Shown here piece by piece: positions 33,111-42,668 of a stretch of 64,000 bases of DNA. Source of the stretch: Bacteroidaceae bacterium (lineage in GTDB: Bacteria > Bacteroidota > Bacteroidia > Bacteroidales > Bacteroidaceae). Numbering within the stretch: the stretch's first letter is position 1; every line of letters starts with the position of its first letter. The position numbers and the translations under genes were made by a program. The stretch spans positions 1 through 64,000 of the forward strand of contig JAFUHF010000054.1 of assembly GCA_017468985.1 (NCBI GenBank), given 5' to 3'. The notes beneath the pieces were generated by a model. That model had not been told where the DNA came from. It made no database searches and worked only from the letters and a program-made list of their open reading frames with translations.

Positions 33111-34787
33111 ATGCTCATCTACCAACTACTGCCACGCATCTTCGGAAACGACAAGCTGCCCACCCTGCCCCATGGCGACATCAGCCAGAACGGATGCGGC
33201 AAGATGAACGACATCACGAAAACCTTCCTGCGCAAACTCAAGGAGCTGGGCACCACGCACGTTTGGTATACCGGCCTGCTGGAACATGCCACCACCACGG
33301 ACTATTCGGCCTACGGCATCAGGAAGGACCACGCCGCAGTGGTGAAGGGCAAGGCCGGTTCGCCCTATGCCGTAAAAGACTATTACGACATCGATCCCGA
33401 CCTGGCCTCAAGCCCGGAGAAGCGGCTGAAGGAGTTTGGCGCCCTCGTGGAGCGCACCCACGCCGTGGGACTGCGCATGGTGATGGACTTCGTGCCCAAC
33501 CACGTGGCACGCCAGTACTGCTCCGACGCCAAACCCTCAGGCGTGAAGGACTTCGGAGCTGACGACAACCCCCTGCAGGCCTTCTCGCCGCAAAACAACT
33601 TCTACTACATTCCCGGGGAGCCCCTCAGGGGCCAGTTCAACATGACCGCCACGGAGCAGGCCCCCTACCGCGAGTTTCCGGCCAAAGCCACGGGCAACGA
33701 CTGCTTTACGCCCTGTCCCACACAACATGACTGGTACGAAACGGTGAAACTCAACTATGGCATTGACTATGGCGGTGGCCACCAGGAGCGATTCACCCCC
33801 ATCCCCGACACTTGGCACAAAATGCTGCACATTCTGCTCCACTGGTGCGCGATGGGCGTAGACGGTTTTCGCTGCGACATGGCCGAAATGGTGCCATGCG
33901 CCTTTTGGAACTGGGCCATCGCGCAGGTGCGCGACCAGTTTCCTGACGTCATCTTCATAGGCGAGGTATATCAGCCCTCGCGCTATCGGGAATACCTCCA
34001 TCACGGAAGGTTTGACTATCTTTACGACAAGGTGGGCCTCTACGACACGCTCCGCGCCGTGATGCGCGAGGAGCGGCCGGCCAGCGACCTGTCGGAATGC
34101 TGGAAGCAGGTGGGCGACATTCAGGGCCACATGCTGAATTTCCTGGAAAACCACGACGAGCAGCGCATAGCCTCCGATTTCTTTGCAGGCAAGATGGAAA
34201 AGGGGCGGCCGGCCCTGATTGTGGCCTCGTGCATGAACGTCAACCCCTTTATGCTCTACTTCGGGCAGGAATTGGGCGAACGCGGCATGAATGCCGAAGG
34301 CTACAGCGGCCTGGACGGCAGGACGTCCATCTTCGACTACTGTGCCCTGCCCCTGATCAGCGAGTGGCGCAACGGCGGCAAGTATACCCTGGAAAAACTT
34401 TCGGCTCCCAACCGCGAACTCTATACCTATTATAAAAAGGTGCTCCGCCTCTCGCAAACGGAACGGACCCTGACGGAAGGCCGCTTTTTCGACCTGATGT
34501 ATGTCAACCCCCTTTCCCCCATTTTCGATGCGCAGCATCTCTATGCCTTCATCCGCCAGGCCGGAAACGAGGCCATCTTCGTCATTGCCAACTTCAGCGA
34601 CCAAGATCAGGAGGCGCAACTCACCATTCCCGGGCATGCGCTGCAATTTCTGGGCATTCCTGCCGGAAACCACAAGGCAACCGAGCTGCTCACTCGCCGC
34701 AAGCTCAGCATCAGGATGGAAGCAGACCAGGCCATAGGCGTAAGCGTACCGGCACAAAGCGGAACATTCTTAAAAATCACGTATTGA
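33111..34787 (+). CDS. Intracellular GH13 alpha-amylase-family protein
   Basis: The 558-aa protein has the (beta/alpha)8 GH13 core with all three catalytic residues: nucleophile D256 in GVDGFRCDMAEM, acid/base E285 in IFIGEVYQ and D349 in FLENHDEQR. MDFVPNHVARQ gives conserved region I. A C-terminal all-beta domain starts near 460. It has no signal peptide, so it should act on internal alpha-glucans or oligosaccharides. Substrate specificity cannot be read from the sequence. The SUI1 gene follows after 3 nt. Confidence 0.92.
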   Translation: MLIYQLLPRIFGNDKLPTLPHGDISQNGCGKMNDITKTFLRKLKELGTTHVWYTGLLEHATTTDYSAYGIRKDHAAVVKGKAGSPYAVKDYYDIDPDLASSPEKRLKEFGALVERTHAVGLRMVMDFVPNHVARQYCSDAKPSGVKDFGADDNPLQAFSPQNNFYYIPGEPLRGQFNMTATEQAPYREFPAKATGNDCFTPCPTQHDWYETVKLNYGIDYGGGHQERFTPIPDTWHKMLHILLHWCAMGVDGFRCDMAEMVPCAFWNWAIAQVRDQFPDVIFIGEVYQPSRYREYLHHGRFDYLYDKVGLYDTLRAVMREERPASDLSECWKQVGDIQGHMLNFLENHDEQRIASDFFAGKMEKGRPALIVASCMNVNPFMLYFGQELGERGMNAEGYSGLDGRTSIFDYCALPLISEWRNGGKYTLEKLSAPNRELYTYYKKVLRLSQTERTLTEGRFFDLMYVNPLSPIFDAQHLYAFIRQAGNEAIFVIANFSDQDQEAQLTIPGHALQFLGIPAGNHKATELLTRRKLSIRMEADQAIGVSVPAQSGTFLKITY

Positions 34788-34790
34788 ACC

Positions 34791-35123
34791 ATGAACAACG
34801 ACTGGAAAGACCGTCTGGGCATTGTTTTCTCCACCAACCCCGACTTTCAGTATGAAACTCAGGAGGAAACCGAAACACCCACTCTGCCCAACCACCAGCA
34901 GAAACTGAGAGTGCGCATGGAACGGGCTGGCCGCAAGGGCAAAACCGTAACACTCGTAGAAGGCTATAGAGGAACGAGTGACGACCTGAAAGCCCTGGAA
35001 AAGCTGCTGAAAAACAAGTGCGGCGTGGGCGGCAGCAGCAAGGATAGCGTGATCATCATTCAGGGCGAAGCCGTAGAAAGAGTAAAAGCCATTCTAAAAA
35101 CAGAAGGTTATAACGTAAAGTAA
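34791..35123 (+). CDS. SUI1/eIF1-like translation factor (YciH family)
   Basis: The 110-aa protein has a variable N-terminal ~40 residues and a SUI1 domain (LRVRMERAGRKGKTVTLVEG; LEKLLKNKCGVGGSSKDSVI; IIQGEAVERVKAIL). Bacterial YciH-type proteins bind the small subunit and tune initiation fidelity. It lies 3 nt after the amylase gene, so the two are probably cotranscribed, though no functional tie is evident. Confidence 0.93.
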   Translation: MNNDWKDRLGIVFSTNPDFQYETQEETETPTLPNHQQKLRVRMERAGRKGKTVTLVEGYRGTSDDLKALEKLLKNKCGVGGSSKDSVIIIQGEAVERVKAILKTEGYNVK

Positions 35124-35343
35124 ACATGCCAGTTACAAACCGAACTTAAACCAAACGTTCAGAATAAAAACTTCACAGTGAAGCACTTTGGGCCCGTTTG
35201 GAAGGACCACGTGGCAACGAAGAAAGGGACTAAAAAAAATCTTTTCTCCGTAAGTATCACTGAACCAAAAGCAAATCATTTTTTGCCCAAAAAGAGCTTA
35301 AAAAATTGTGAGGGAAACGCAGCAGATTCACCAAAAGAAATAG

Positions 35344-35351
35344 TAACTTTG
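35344..35351 (+). promoter_or_regulatory. -7 element abutting the HU/SPOR gene start
   Basis: TAACTTTG ends 4 nt before the first GTG. Transcription would start at or next to the initiation codon, implying a leaderless mRNA if the promoter is used. Confidence 0.55.
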
Positions 35352-35355
35352 CAAT

Positions 35356-36423
35356 GTGGTGAAGATAGAGAAATACATCGAAAAGCTGCTCCTGAGCCAT
35401 GACTGCGTGATCATTCCTGGTTTAGGTGGCTTCGTGGCCCGATACGAACCGTCGTATCGTGACGACGAGGTGAATATGTTCTATCCCCCCACGCGTACAT
35501 TAGGATTCAACGCACAGCTGCGCATGAACGACGGACTGCTGGCCCAAACCTACATGCAGACCTACGACACCAACTATCCAGAAGCCTGCCGCCTCATAGA
35601 AAACGAAGCGGAAAAAATAAAAACCGCCCTGCGCCAGGAGGGAAGCTACCGGTTTGAAAACATAGGCCGGCTGGAACTCAAGTCAAACCAGTCGCTGCTC
35701 TTTACTCCCGAAAACGAAAGCGGCATAGCGGCCCCGGACCTTTACGGACTGGACGCATTCATGGCGGGACCCTACCAGAAAGCCGTGGAAGAAGCTCCGG
35801 CCGAGGAGGAAATAGCCGAGCCCATTGCCAAACAGCCCGAAGCAGAGAGCCAGGAAGCCCCGGCCGAGGAGGAAAAGTCGCACTACGTGATCCGACTGAA
35901 CAAAGCCCTGATGCGCTATGCCGCAGCGGCCGTCATTGCGCTGATAGTCTTCTTCTCCTTCTCCATTCCCATAGGCCACAATGGCGAAGGCCATCAGCAA
36001 CAGCTCTCAGCCATGAACGGAGCCCTTTACGGATTTCCGCTCCAAGGCATGCAGCAGCCCAACGCCCTGCACAGAGTGGCCGAGCCTGACTCGCAGGCCA
36101 CCACAGGCGTAACCACCGAAAGCAAGGCCGAAATCACAGAAGACCCTCCCACAGACACCACAGCCCAGCCCACCACAGCGGAGAAAGAGGACTATTTCAC
36201 TCTGGTGCTGGCCAGTTCCATATCGAAAAAAAACGCAGAAAGCTACGTAGAGAAGCTCCAGCAGAGGGGCCACGCCGAAGCCAGCGTCTACATTAACGAA
36301 AACGGCATGGTGCGCGTGGTGTTTAACCGTTACGCCACCATGGCCCAGGCCTATAACGCCCTGAACAGAATGGCCATAGAGAGCGACGACTTTACGGAAG
36401 CCTGGGTGCTCCACGTTCACTGA
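35356..36423 (+). CDS. HU-CCDC81 and SPOR domain envelope protein
   Basis: The N-terminus (KYIEKLLLSHDCVIIPGLGG...) is the bacterial HU-CCDC81 fold in two units to ~residue 130. An acidic Glu/Ala linker, a transmembrane helix at ~188-207 (YAAAAVIALIVFFSFSIPIG) and a Thr-rich spacer lead to a C-terminal SPOR domain at ~279-355. SPOR domains bind denuded septal glycan, so it probably links a cytoplasmic partner to the division site. The start is GTG (35356 or 35359); no ATG fits. Confidence 0.88.
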   Translation: MVKIEKYIEKLLLSHDCVIIPGLGGFVARYEPSYRDDEVNMFYPPTRTLGFNAQLRMNDGLLAQTYMQTYDTNYPEACRLIENEAEKIKTALRQEGSYRFENIGRLELKSNQSLLFTPENESGIAAPDLYGLDAFMAGPYQKAVEEAPAEEEIAEPIAKQPEAESQEAPAEEEKSHYVIRLNKALMRYAAAAVIALIVFFSFSIPIGHNGEGHQQQLSAMNGALYGFPLQGMQQPNALHRVAEPDSQATTGVTTESKAEITEDPPTDTTAQPTTAEKEDYFTLVLASSISKKNAESYVEKLQQRGHAEASVYINENGMVRVVFNRYATMAQAYNALNRMAIESDDFTEAWVLHVH

Positions 36424-36434
36424 CCTTTCACACG

Positions 36435-36938
36435 ATGAAACGCATAGCCTGCCCCAAATGCGGCAATTTCGTTACGTTTGACGAAAAAGCCTATCCTGCC
36501 AACCGGATTCTGGTGTTCGAATGTGCTGCATGCAAGAAGCAATTCAAGGTGCGCGTGAACAAAAGCCAGGACGAAGAAGCCGAGGAACAGGCCTACGGCT
36601 ACCTGACGGTGATAGAAAACAATTTTCACCAAAAGCAGATCCTTCCGCTCCGCATGGGGCCGAACATCGTGGGACGCTACGTGAGAGGGACCTCAGCCAA
36701 TGCCGCCATCGTAACCACCGACCCGAGCATGGACACGACACATTGCATCATTGACGTGAAACGCAACAAAAAGGGGAAGCTCATGTTTGTACTGCGCGAT
36801 GCACCGAGCGGAACGGGCACATTCTATCAGGACGAGATATTGCGCGACAGCGATCGCATCAACATGGACAACGATGCCATCATCACCATAGGGGCCACAA
36901 GCATGCTGTTCAGCATAGCCAAAAATCAGACGTCATGA
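36435..36938 (+). CDS. Zinc-ribbon FHA domain protein
   Basis: Residues 1-40 form a zinc ribbon with C6/C9 and C30/C33 (CPKCGNF ... CAACKKQF). Residues ~70-160 are a forkhead-associated domain (GPNIVGRYVRGTSANAAI; MDTTHCIIDV; LRDAPSGTGTFY) that normally binds phosphothreonine peptides. No kinase gene is nearby. The architecture suggests a cytoplasmic adaptor. It lies 11 nt after the HU/SPOR gene and overlaps the next gene by 4 nt. Confidence 0.88.
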   Translation: MKRIACPKCGNFVTFDEKAYPANRILVFECAACKKQFKVRVNKSQDEEAEEQAYGYLTVIENNFHQKQILPLRMGPNIVGRYVRGTSANAAIVTTDPSMDTTHCIIDVKRNKKGKLMFVLRDAPSGTGTFYQDEILRDSDRINMDNDAIITIGATSMLFSIAKNQTS

Positions 36939-37363
36939 AGAAACTGCTGCTCTGCCTGCCGCTGCTGCTACTGGCATCGTGGATGCCCGAGGGAGACGAC
37001 CATGCCTTCAAGGGAACATTCTACAATAAAGAAAACGACATCACCATTGCCCTTGATCTGTATGACACTACCCTGGTGGCGCCCAACTATTCCTTTCTGG
37101 GAAAACTCAATGGCTACATTTCGGGAAAGCTCTATGACACGTGGTTTGCCACTTCCCACAAGATAGACCAGCAGAAAGCCGTGGTAAACTTCACGAACGA
37201 TCTGGGATCGGACGAACAGCGCGTACAGTTTTCCTGGGGCAAGAAAGGCGAACTGATTTACGAAGCGCAAGGCAGCAACGCATTGCGGCGAGCCGAAAAC
37301 CGGCGCTGGATAAAGATTCCGGCAAAAATGGTTTTCGTAAGAAAGGAAAGCAAGCAGAAATAA
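36935..37363 (+). CDS. Exported protein of unknown function, 142 aa
   Basis: I do not recognise the family. A short signal peptide (MKKLLLCLPLLLLASWMPEG) precedes a mature domain with predicted beta-strands, including ITIALDLYDTTLVAPNYSFL and VQFSWGKKGELIYEAQGSNA. The Cys at position 7 is too early for a lipobox. The ATGA overlap with the FHA gene implies coupled expression and maybe a shared process with FHA and HU/SPOR. Confidence 0.75.
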   Translation: MKKLLLCLPLLLLASWMPEGDDHAFKGTFYNKENDITIALDLYDTTLVAPNYSFLGKLNGYISGKLYDTWFATSHKIDQQKAVVNFTNDLGSDEQRVQFSWGKKGELIYEAQGSNALRRAENRRWIKIPAKMVFVRKESKQK

Positions 37364-37416
37364 GCCAAACCAGCAAGAAATTAAAGCCTTCGCATTCGGT
37401 ATCGGCAGAATCTTCG

Positions 37417-37424
37417 TATCTTTG
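37417..37424 (+). promoter_or_regulatory. -7 element of the metallophosphoesterase gene
   Basis: TATCTTTG, 27 nt before the ATG at 37452, fits TAnnTTTG. Confidence 0.6.
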
Positions 37425-37451
37425 TGGACAAATCCATTAATTCGACACCCA

Positions 37452-38837
37452 ATGAAAAGAAGAGATTTCATCAAGAGAACGGCTCTTTTGGCCGCTGCCA
37501 CGGGCGTAGGCGAAGTGATGCAGGCCAGCGGCAAGGCTGAGCAGAGCATCATGACCGCGCAAGACGAAACCGCCGCAAAGGCCAGCCCCAATGCTCCACT
37601 GATTGCTTCGGCACCCGTTTTGCAAAACTATGCTTCGACATCGATAGGCGTGGCATTCGCCGTAAGCGCATTGGCAAACGGATACGTCATCTACGGAGAG
37701 CGGCCCGACCTCAGCGACGGGAAGAAGGTGAAATGCGGCGGATTTCGCGTGACTGACATCAGCGACAAGGTGATTCACGTAAGACTTACCGACCTGAAAC
37801 CTTCGACCACGTACTACTACCGTATCGGCGCCGACCGCATAGAATATAAGGGCGGATATGGCATGAAGGTTACAGGCAACGAAGAAGACCGCAACATTTA
37901 TCACTTCACTACAGCCGGAAAGCAAACAACGCCGCACTTTTGCGTAATTAACGATACGCACGTGCATTGGGACACAATGGACAAACTCACGGAGAAAATA
38001 GCCGCACTGGCACCGACGTGCGTAATCTGGAACGGCGATGCCAGCAACACGCAAGAGACCATAGAGTCGCAGATAGACATTTTCATCACCCCAAAAATAA
38101 CGCGTAAGGACTATGCAGCCCAAACGCCCTACCTGTTTTGCCCAGGTAACCATGACAACCGCGGTTTTGCCAACCGCCACTTGGAACGGGTATGGATGTA
38201 TCGCCAACCTGAAGAGCGCCTTTCGCGCGATTGGGACCTGGGTCGCAACTTTGCCGTGCGCATAGGCGACGTGGCACTCGTGGGTCTCGACACGGCGGAA
38301 GACAAAATGGACACGAATCCCAAGTTTGCCGGTCTGTTCAACAGCGAAGCCTATCGTAAAGCCCAGACCGACTGGCTCAAAAACGCCCTGATGCAGGAGG
38401 AAATAGCAAAAGCCCCTTATCTCGTAGCCATTTGCCACATTCCCCTGTTCGACCCCAATCCTAAGCACAACCCAGGCGACGTCGCACCAGATGACTACGA
38501 TCCTAAATACACCACGGACTATGCCGAATGGCAGCGCACGTGTGCCCGGATGTGGTGTCCGCTGCTCGAAAAGGTGGGCTGCCAGCTAGTGATCACAGCG
38601 CACCAGCACCGCTACCATTACGACGCTCCTACGGCCGAACGCCCATGGGGCCACATGGTGGGCGGAGGTCCCACGCTGAGCACTCCCGATAAACCTACCA
38701 AGGACTATCCCACCGTGATGGATGCAAAGGTGGAAAACGGAGAACTCAAGATTACCGTGTACAATATTCAGGCAGGAACAGTTCAGGACACCCAGACTTT
38801 CAAGCCGAGAAAGATTAAGAAAGTGAAGTTCGCCTGA
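37452..38837 (+). CDS. Tat-exported metallophosphoesterase (purple acid phosphatase-like)
   Basis: The chosen start gives a twin-arginine signal MKRRDFIKRTALLAAATGVG, implying export already folded. A fibronectin-type N-domain (~55-150, DLKPSTTYYYRIGAD) precedes the calcineurin-like domain with its metal ligands: NDTHVHWD, WNGDASNTQ, CPGNHDNRG, AICHIPL and TAHQHRYH. The protein is 461 aa and is probably a periplasmic phosphatase or phosphodiesterase; substrate unknown. It has its own -7 box and a terminator. Confidence 0.92.
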   Translation: MKRRDFIKRTALLAAATGVGEVMQASGKAEQSIMTAQDETAAKASPNAPLIASAPVLQNYASTSIGVAFAVSALANGYVIYGERPDLSDGKKVKCGGFRVTDISDKVIHVRLTDLKPSTTYYYRIGADRIEYKGGYGMKVTGNEEDRNIYHFTTAGKQTTPHFCVINDTHVHWDTMDKLTEKIAALAPTCVIWNGDASNTQETIESQIDIFITPKITRKDYAAQTPYLFCPGNHDNRGFANRHLERVWMYRQPEERLSRDWDLGRNFAVRIGDVALVGLDTAEDKMDTNPKFAGLFNSEAYRKAQTDWLKNALMQEEIAKAPYLVAICHIPLFDPNPKHNPGDVAPDDYDPKYTTDYAEWQRTCARMWCPLLEKVGCQLVITAHQHRYHYDAPTAERPWGHMVGGGPTLSTPDKPTKDYPTVMDAKVENGELKITVYNIQAGTVQDTQTFKPRKIKKVKFA

Positions 38838-38853
38838 TTTCAGGCCCCAAAAT

Positions 38854-38895
38854 AAATTCCACGAACCATGGCCATTGCCGCGATTCGTGGAATTT
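38854..38895. terminator. Bidirectional terminator between the metallophosphoesterase and rubrerythrin genes
   Basis: A perfect 12-bp stem, AAATTCCACGAA (38854-38865) with TTCGTGGAATTT (38884-38895), and an 18-nt loop, lying between two convergent genes. Confidence 0.82.
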
Positions 38896-38915
38896 TTGTT
38901 ACTATGAGGTAGAAA

Positions 38916-39458
38916 TCAGTAATTCTCAGCCTTTACCTGGAAGTAGCTCTGTGGATGATCGCAAACGGGGCACACTTCGGGGGCGGCCTTGCCTATCACA
39001 ATATGGCCACAATTGCTGCACTGCCAGATGCAGTCTCCGTCTTTTGAGAACACCTTCTTGTCCTGCACATTCTGGAGTAGCTTCAGATAGCGTGCCTCGT
39101 GCTCCTTCTCTATGGCACCTACCGCACGGAATTTTTCAGCAATTTCCGCGAAGCCCTCTTCTTCCGCCTCCTTTGCAAAGGTGGCATACATGTCGGTCCA
39201 CTCATAATTTTCGCCGGCAGCAGCATCTTTCAGGTTGTCAATGGTTGAACCCACGCTTCCACCGTTCAGATACTTGTACCACATCTTTGCATGTTCCTTT
39301 TCATTGCCGGCTGTTTCTTCAAAAATAGCTGCAATCTGCACGTAGCCATCTTTTTTAGCCTTCGACGCAAAGTACGTATACTTGTTGCGCGCCATGGACT
39401 CACCTGCAAATGCTGTTTGCAGGTTTTTTTCTGTCTTAGTTCCTTTAAGTTCTTTCAT
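38916..39458 (-). CDS. rbr: Rubrerythrin
   Basis: The 180-aa protein has a ferritin-like diiron domain ([18 protein letters not shown], ~11-28; [27 protein letters not shown]) and a C-terminal rubredoxin-type iron site ([20 protein letters not shown]). It reduces hydrogen peroxide in anaerobes. It lies 33 nt downstream of pyrD on the same strand. Confidence 0.96.
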   Translation of the reverse strand: MKELKGTKTEKNLQTAFAGESMARNKYTYFASKAKKDGYVQIAAIFEETAGNEKEHAKMWYKYLNGGSVGSTIDNLKDAAAGENYEWTDMYATFAKEAEEEGFAEIAEKFRAVGAIEKEHEARYLKLLQNVQDKKVFSKDGDCIWQCSNCGHIVIGKAAPEVCPVCDHPQSYFQVKAENY

Positions 39459-39491
39459 TTTAGCGTGTTGTTTATGTTTATAATGATGATT

Positions 39492-40403
39492 CTACACTTG
39501 GAGGGTTCCAATAATGTCGTTGACACTGCTGCACGAGTGTGCATCGAGCCAACTGTTGATGCCCGTAATGATTTTATGGCATACGGTGGGGTCAATGAAG
39601 TTTGCAGTGCCCACTTCCACTGCGCTGGCACCGGCCATGAGGAATTCTATGGCGTCGGTGGCATTCATGATGCCGCCCAAACCGATGACAGGAATCTTCA
39701 CCGCCTTTGCAGTTTGCCAGACCATGCGCAGGGCGACGGGCTTCACGGCCGGTCCGGACAGTCCGCCCGTACCAATACTGAGCTTCGGGCGTCGCTGCTC
39801 AATATCAATGGCCATGCCCATCAGGGTGTTAATGAGCGATACGCAGTCAGCCCCCTCAGCCTCTACGGCCCGTGCTATTTCGGTAATATCCGTAACGTTG
39901 GGCGAGAGCTTTACGATCAGCGTCTTATGATAAGCCTTACGTACGGCCCTGACTACCGATGAAGCGCCTTCTACGGTTACTCCGAAAGCCATGCCTCCCT
40001 GTCTTACGTTAGGACAAGAGATGTTGAGCTCTATGGCTGGAATACCTTCCAGGGCATCAATCCGCGCGGCACATTCGGCATAGTCTTCGGGAGCCGATCC
40101 GGCCACGTTGACTACGACCTGGGGGCGCAGGTTCTTGATTTCAGGATAGATATTTTGGCAAAAATAGTCTACGCCCTTGTTTTGAAGCCCCACACAATTG
40201 AGCATGCCGGATGCCGTTTCGGCCATGCGCGGATAAGGATTGCCTTCACGGGGTTGGAGAGTGGTTCCCTTCACGATAATTCCGCCGAGCGAGTTGAGGT
40301 CGAGGAAATCCGCAAACTCCGAACCGTAGCCAAAAGTGCCCGACGCCGTCATTACGGGGTTTTGGAGGGATAACGAACCTATCTTTACTCTTAAATCTGC
40401 CAT
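39492..40403 (-). CDS. pyrD: Dihydroorotate dehydrogenase B, catalytic subunit
   Basis: PyrD class 1B oxidises dihydroorotate to orotate in pyrimidine synthesis, using FMN and passing electrons to PyrK. The 303-aa sequence shows the FMN-barrel motifs [34 protein letters not shown] (catalytic Cys nearby), [11 protein letters not shown], and [19 protein letters not shown]. It overlaps pyrK by 13 nt. Confidence 0.96.
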   Translation of the reverse strand: MADLRVKIGSLSLQNPVMTASGTFGYGSEFADFLDLNSLGGIIVKGTTLQPREGNPYPRMAETASGMLNCVGLQNKGVDYFCQNIYPEIKNLRPQVVVNVAGSAPEDYAECAARIDALEGIPAIELNISCPNVRQGGMAFGVTVEGASSVVRAVRKAYHKTLIVKLSPNVTDITEIARAVEAEGADCVSLINTLMGMAIDIEQRRPKLSIGTGGLSGPAVKPVALRMVWQTAKAVKIPVIGLGGIMNATDAIEFLMAGASAVEVGTANFIDPTVCHKIITGINSWLDAHSCSSVNDIIGTLQV

Positions 40404-41173
40404 AATAAATCGTTAATGTTGAATACGGGGCCTTCCTTGCAGGCTCTGAGGTTTCCCTTTACGGTGGGTTCCACGCAACAAAGGCATGCACCCAAGCCGC
40501 AAGCCATGAGGTTTTCGAGCGAAACCTCACAGTCTATGCCCCATTGCTTAGCCATCTTTGCCACTGCCACCATCATAGGCTTGGGTCCACACACGGCCAA
40601 GCGGTCAAACCGCTCTTCTTTCCATATGGAATGCTGTGTTACGAATCCCTGCTCGCCTGCAGACCCATCTTCGGTAGTGACGAACACTCGTCCCAACTCC
40701 AGAAACTGCTCCAGTTCCAATAGCCCCTCTGCCGTGCGCGCACCAAGCAGGAAGGATGGCTCCATCTGCCTTTCCACAAGACGCTTTCCGAAGTAGAGCA
40801 TGGGCGCCACCCCTACTCCGCCGCCTATGAGCAACAGGCGCTCCCCGGCCTTCGGCATCGTGAAGCCATGGCCCAATGGAAACACTACGTTCAGCAGGTC
40901 TCCGGGCCTTAGATTGGCCAAGCGATTGGTGCCATCGCCCTTTGCCTGGACGAGCAGCCACAACTCACCCTTTTCCGCGTCTACATAATTGATGGAAATA
41001 GGTCGCCGCAGGAAGGTGCTCGAACTTCCTTCCACAAGCACCTCTACAAACTGCCCGGGCCACACTTCCGGCCAGGCTTCGTGGGCATCTACCTTGCGCA
41101 GCACAATCAAAAAATGCGTCGCATCCAGAAATTCATTGGCCGCTACAAGGAGGTCTACTGCATATTTCTTCAT
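40391..41173 (-). CDS. pyrK: Dihydroorotate dehydrogenase B, electron-transfer subunit
   Basis: The 260-aa FAD/[2Fe-2S] subunit links PyrD to NAD+. It has an FAD-binding segment ([13 protein letters not shown]), an NAD-binding segment ([18 protein letters not shown]), and a C-terminal cluster site ([14 protein letters not shown] ... RACKEGPVF). It is cytoplasmic and cotranscribed with pyrD. Confidence 0.95.
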   Translation of the reverse strand: MKKYAVDLLVAANEFLDATHFLIVLRKVDAHEAWPEVWPGQFVEVLVEGSSSTFLRRPISINYVDAEKGELWLLVQAKGDGTNRLANLRPGDLLNVVFPLGHGFTMPKAGERLLLIGGGVGVAPMLYFGKRLVERQMEPSFLLGARTAEGLLELEQFLELGRVFVTTEDGSAGEQGFVTQHSIWKEERFDRLAVCGPKPMMVAVAKMAKQWGIDCEVSLENLMACGLGACLCCVEPTVKGNLRACKEGPVFNINDLLWQI

Positions 41174-41214
41174 TCCTGTTCTTGCTTATGGAAATTATCT
41201 GCCTCAGATCCGTC

Positions 41215-42333
41215 TCACTCGTACTGCTTGAGAAACTCCAAGGCTTCCTTAAAGTTGGTGCTCACGTTGATGGGGTTTCCGTGAATGTCGGTATCGGTCA
41301 CGGGGTTGTTCAGCCAGCCTCCGCCGTGTCCACCTTTCTGAAACGGGCGTAGCTCGGCTTTTCCGCCGGCATTCTTAATCATATTCACCACGTACTCGGA
41401 GTATCTGAAGAGCACGGTAGCGTCATCCATGCAGTGCCATATCTTCAAAGGACATGGGTGGGGCTTAGCGAGTTTCGCAAAGGCCTCCCGTTCCGCTTCG
41501 TTGCCATAATTGCGCTTCGCCGCCTCTACCGTGGCGTCGTCGCCCCTCACCCGATAGAACAGGTTCTCATATCCGTCCACCAGATTCCAGTTCTGCAGGA
41601 AGTACTCCATATCTGGAGCGGTGGTATCCCACTCGGGAAACCCCCACTGCCCGGCAATGGTGATTTGCTGCTTCGTTCCACCCCACGGCTTCATATAATT
41701 CTGCTTGAAAAGCGACAATGCAGGACAGAACCCCACTTGTGCCACGATGGGAAACGCTGCATGATGTGCGAGCATGAAGGATGCACCACCGCCCATCGAG
41801 AGTCCCATCAGCAACACCTCTTTTTTCAGGTTGTATTTCTGCATCACATAGTCGTATCCCTTTTTGTAAGAGTCGAGAAGCGACTTGTGGGCATAGTGCT
41901 GCCCTACTACGGGCAGCCCACGGTGTGAAGCCCAGGCAAACGAGTATCCATTCATGTCCATCACGGCATAACCTTTGGCCAGGAAGTATTTCCAGCCGTG
42001 GTTATTCAGCGGATTGGTGGTGGCCTGAGTACGCTCACCCGTTCCCTGACAGAAAACGATGAGCCTCACAGGTTCCCCGTCGGGCGAATAGTTGTCGGGC
42101 AGGGCAATTACTCCGTAGTCGGCATACACGCTGTGAGTCTCGCCTTCCTTTTGGGGTTCGTAGTCCACGTAGACGCGAAAGTTCTCATACCCCTGTTCCG
42201 GCCGCGAAGCGTAGGTTCGCCACTCCTTGGTCGACCATGGATTCTTTCCGGGCCATTCGCCGCTTCCCACGGCCTGACATGCCTGCACGCTGAGCCACAG
42301 GACTGCAAACAGCCATAAAAAACGTTTCCGCAT
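41215..42333 (-). CDS. Exported alpha/beta hydrolase
   Basis: A signal peptide (MRKRFLWLFAVLWLSVQACQ) leads a 372-aa alpha/beta hydrolase with nucleophile elbow LLMGLSMGGGASFML and a late His in FQKGGHGGGWL. The lid-free layout and carbohydrate-esterase-like look (PDNYSPDGEPVRLIVFCQG) suggest a periplasmic esterase, but the substrate is not clear. The Cys in VQAC could make it a lipoprotein, though the lipobox is poor. Confidence 0.82.
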   Translation of the reverse strand: MRKRFLWLFAVLWLSVQACQAVGSGEWPGKNPWSTKEWRTYASRPEQGYENFRVYVDYEPQKEGETHSVYADYGVIALPDNYSPDGEPVRLIVFCQGTGERTQATTNPLNNHGWKYFLAKGYAVMDMNGYSFAWASHRGLPVVGQHYAHKSLLDSYKKGYDYVMQKYNLKKEVLLMGLSMGGGASFMLAHHAAFPIVAQVGFCPALSLFKQNYMKPWGGTKQQITIAGQWGFPEWDTTAPDMEYFLQNWNLVDGYENLFYRVRGDDATVEAAKRNYGNEAEREAFAKLAKPHPCPLKIWHCMDDATVLFRYSEYVVNMIKNAGGKAELRPFQKGGHGGGWLNNPVTDTDIHGNPINVSTNFKEALEFLKQYE

Positions 42334-42344
42334 GGTTCTATGGC

Positions 42345-42545
42345 TTATTTCAATTCAAATTTCAGCTCTTTTTCTCCGTAACAGTTGAGCTTACCCTCGC
42401 GGAGCAGCCATCCGATGGCCAGATAGAAGTCCGTCGACTTGCGCGTTTTCATTTCCTTCAGGATTTCTTTCTCGGTCAGTGCTCCGTGAGCGTTCAGAAT
42501 CTCCCAAACTTTTCCGGCCAGAAGGCCTGCTTTCTCTTCTAACAT
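42345..42545 (-). CDS. Winged helix-turn-helix protein (DUF2582), 66 aa
   Basis: The small protein (MLEEKAGLLAGKVWEILNAH...) matches the Bacteroidota DUF2582 family, a stand-alone winged helix with a recognition helix near DFYLAIGWLLREGKL. DNA binding is presumed, not shown. It lies 11 nt upstream of the hydrolase gene on the same strand, preceded by a TAATTTTG box at 42598-42605. Confidence 0.88.
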   Translation of the reverse strand: MLEEKAGLLAGKVWEILNAHGALTEKEILKEMKTRKSTDFYLAIGWLLREGKLNCYGEKELKFELK

Positions 42546-42668
42546 TTTTCTTACGGTTTAAGGGTTACTGTCATTGCTTTTACTCTCCGTGCAGCAACAA
42601 AATTACTGTTCGTCAAGCAAAATTACGAAATTTAATTCGTAAATTCGCATTTGATTCAACATATAGAG

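Noticed and set aside
35178..35402. 74-codon plus-strand open frame
   Set aside because: Overlaps the HU/SPOR start in another frame and contains that gene's promoter; no plausible domain.
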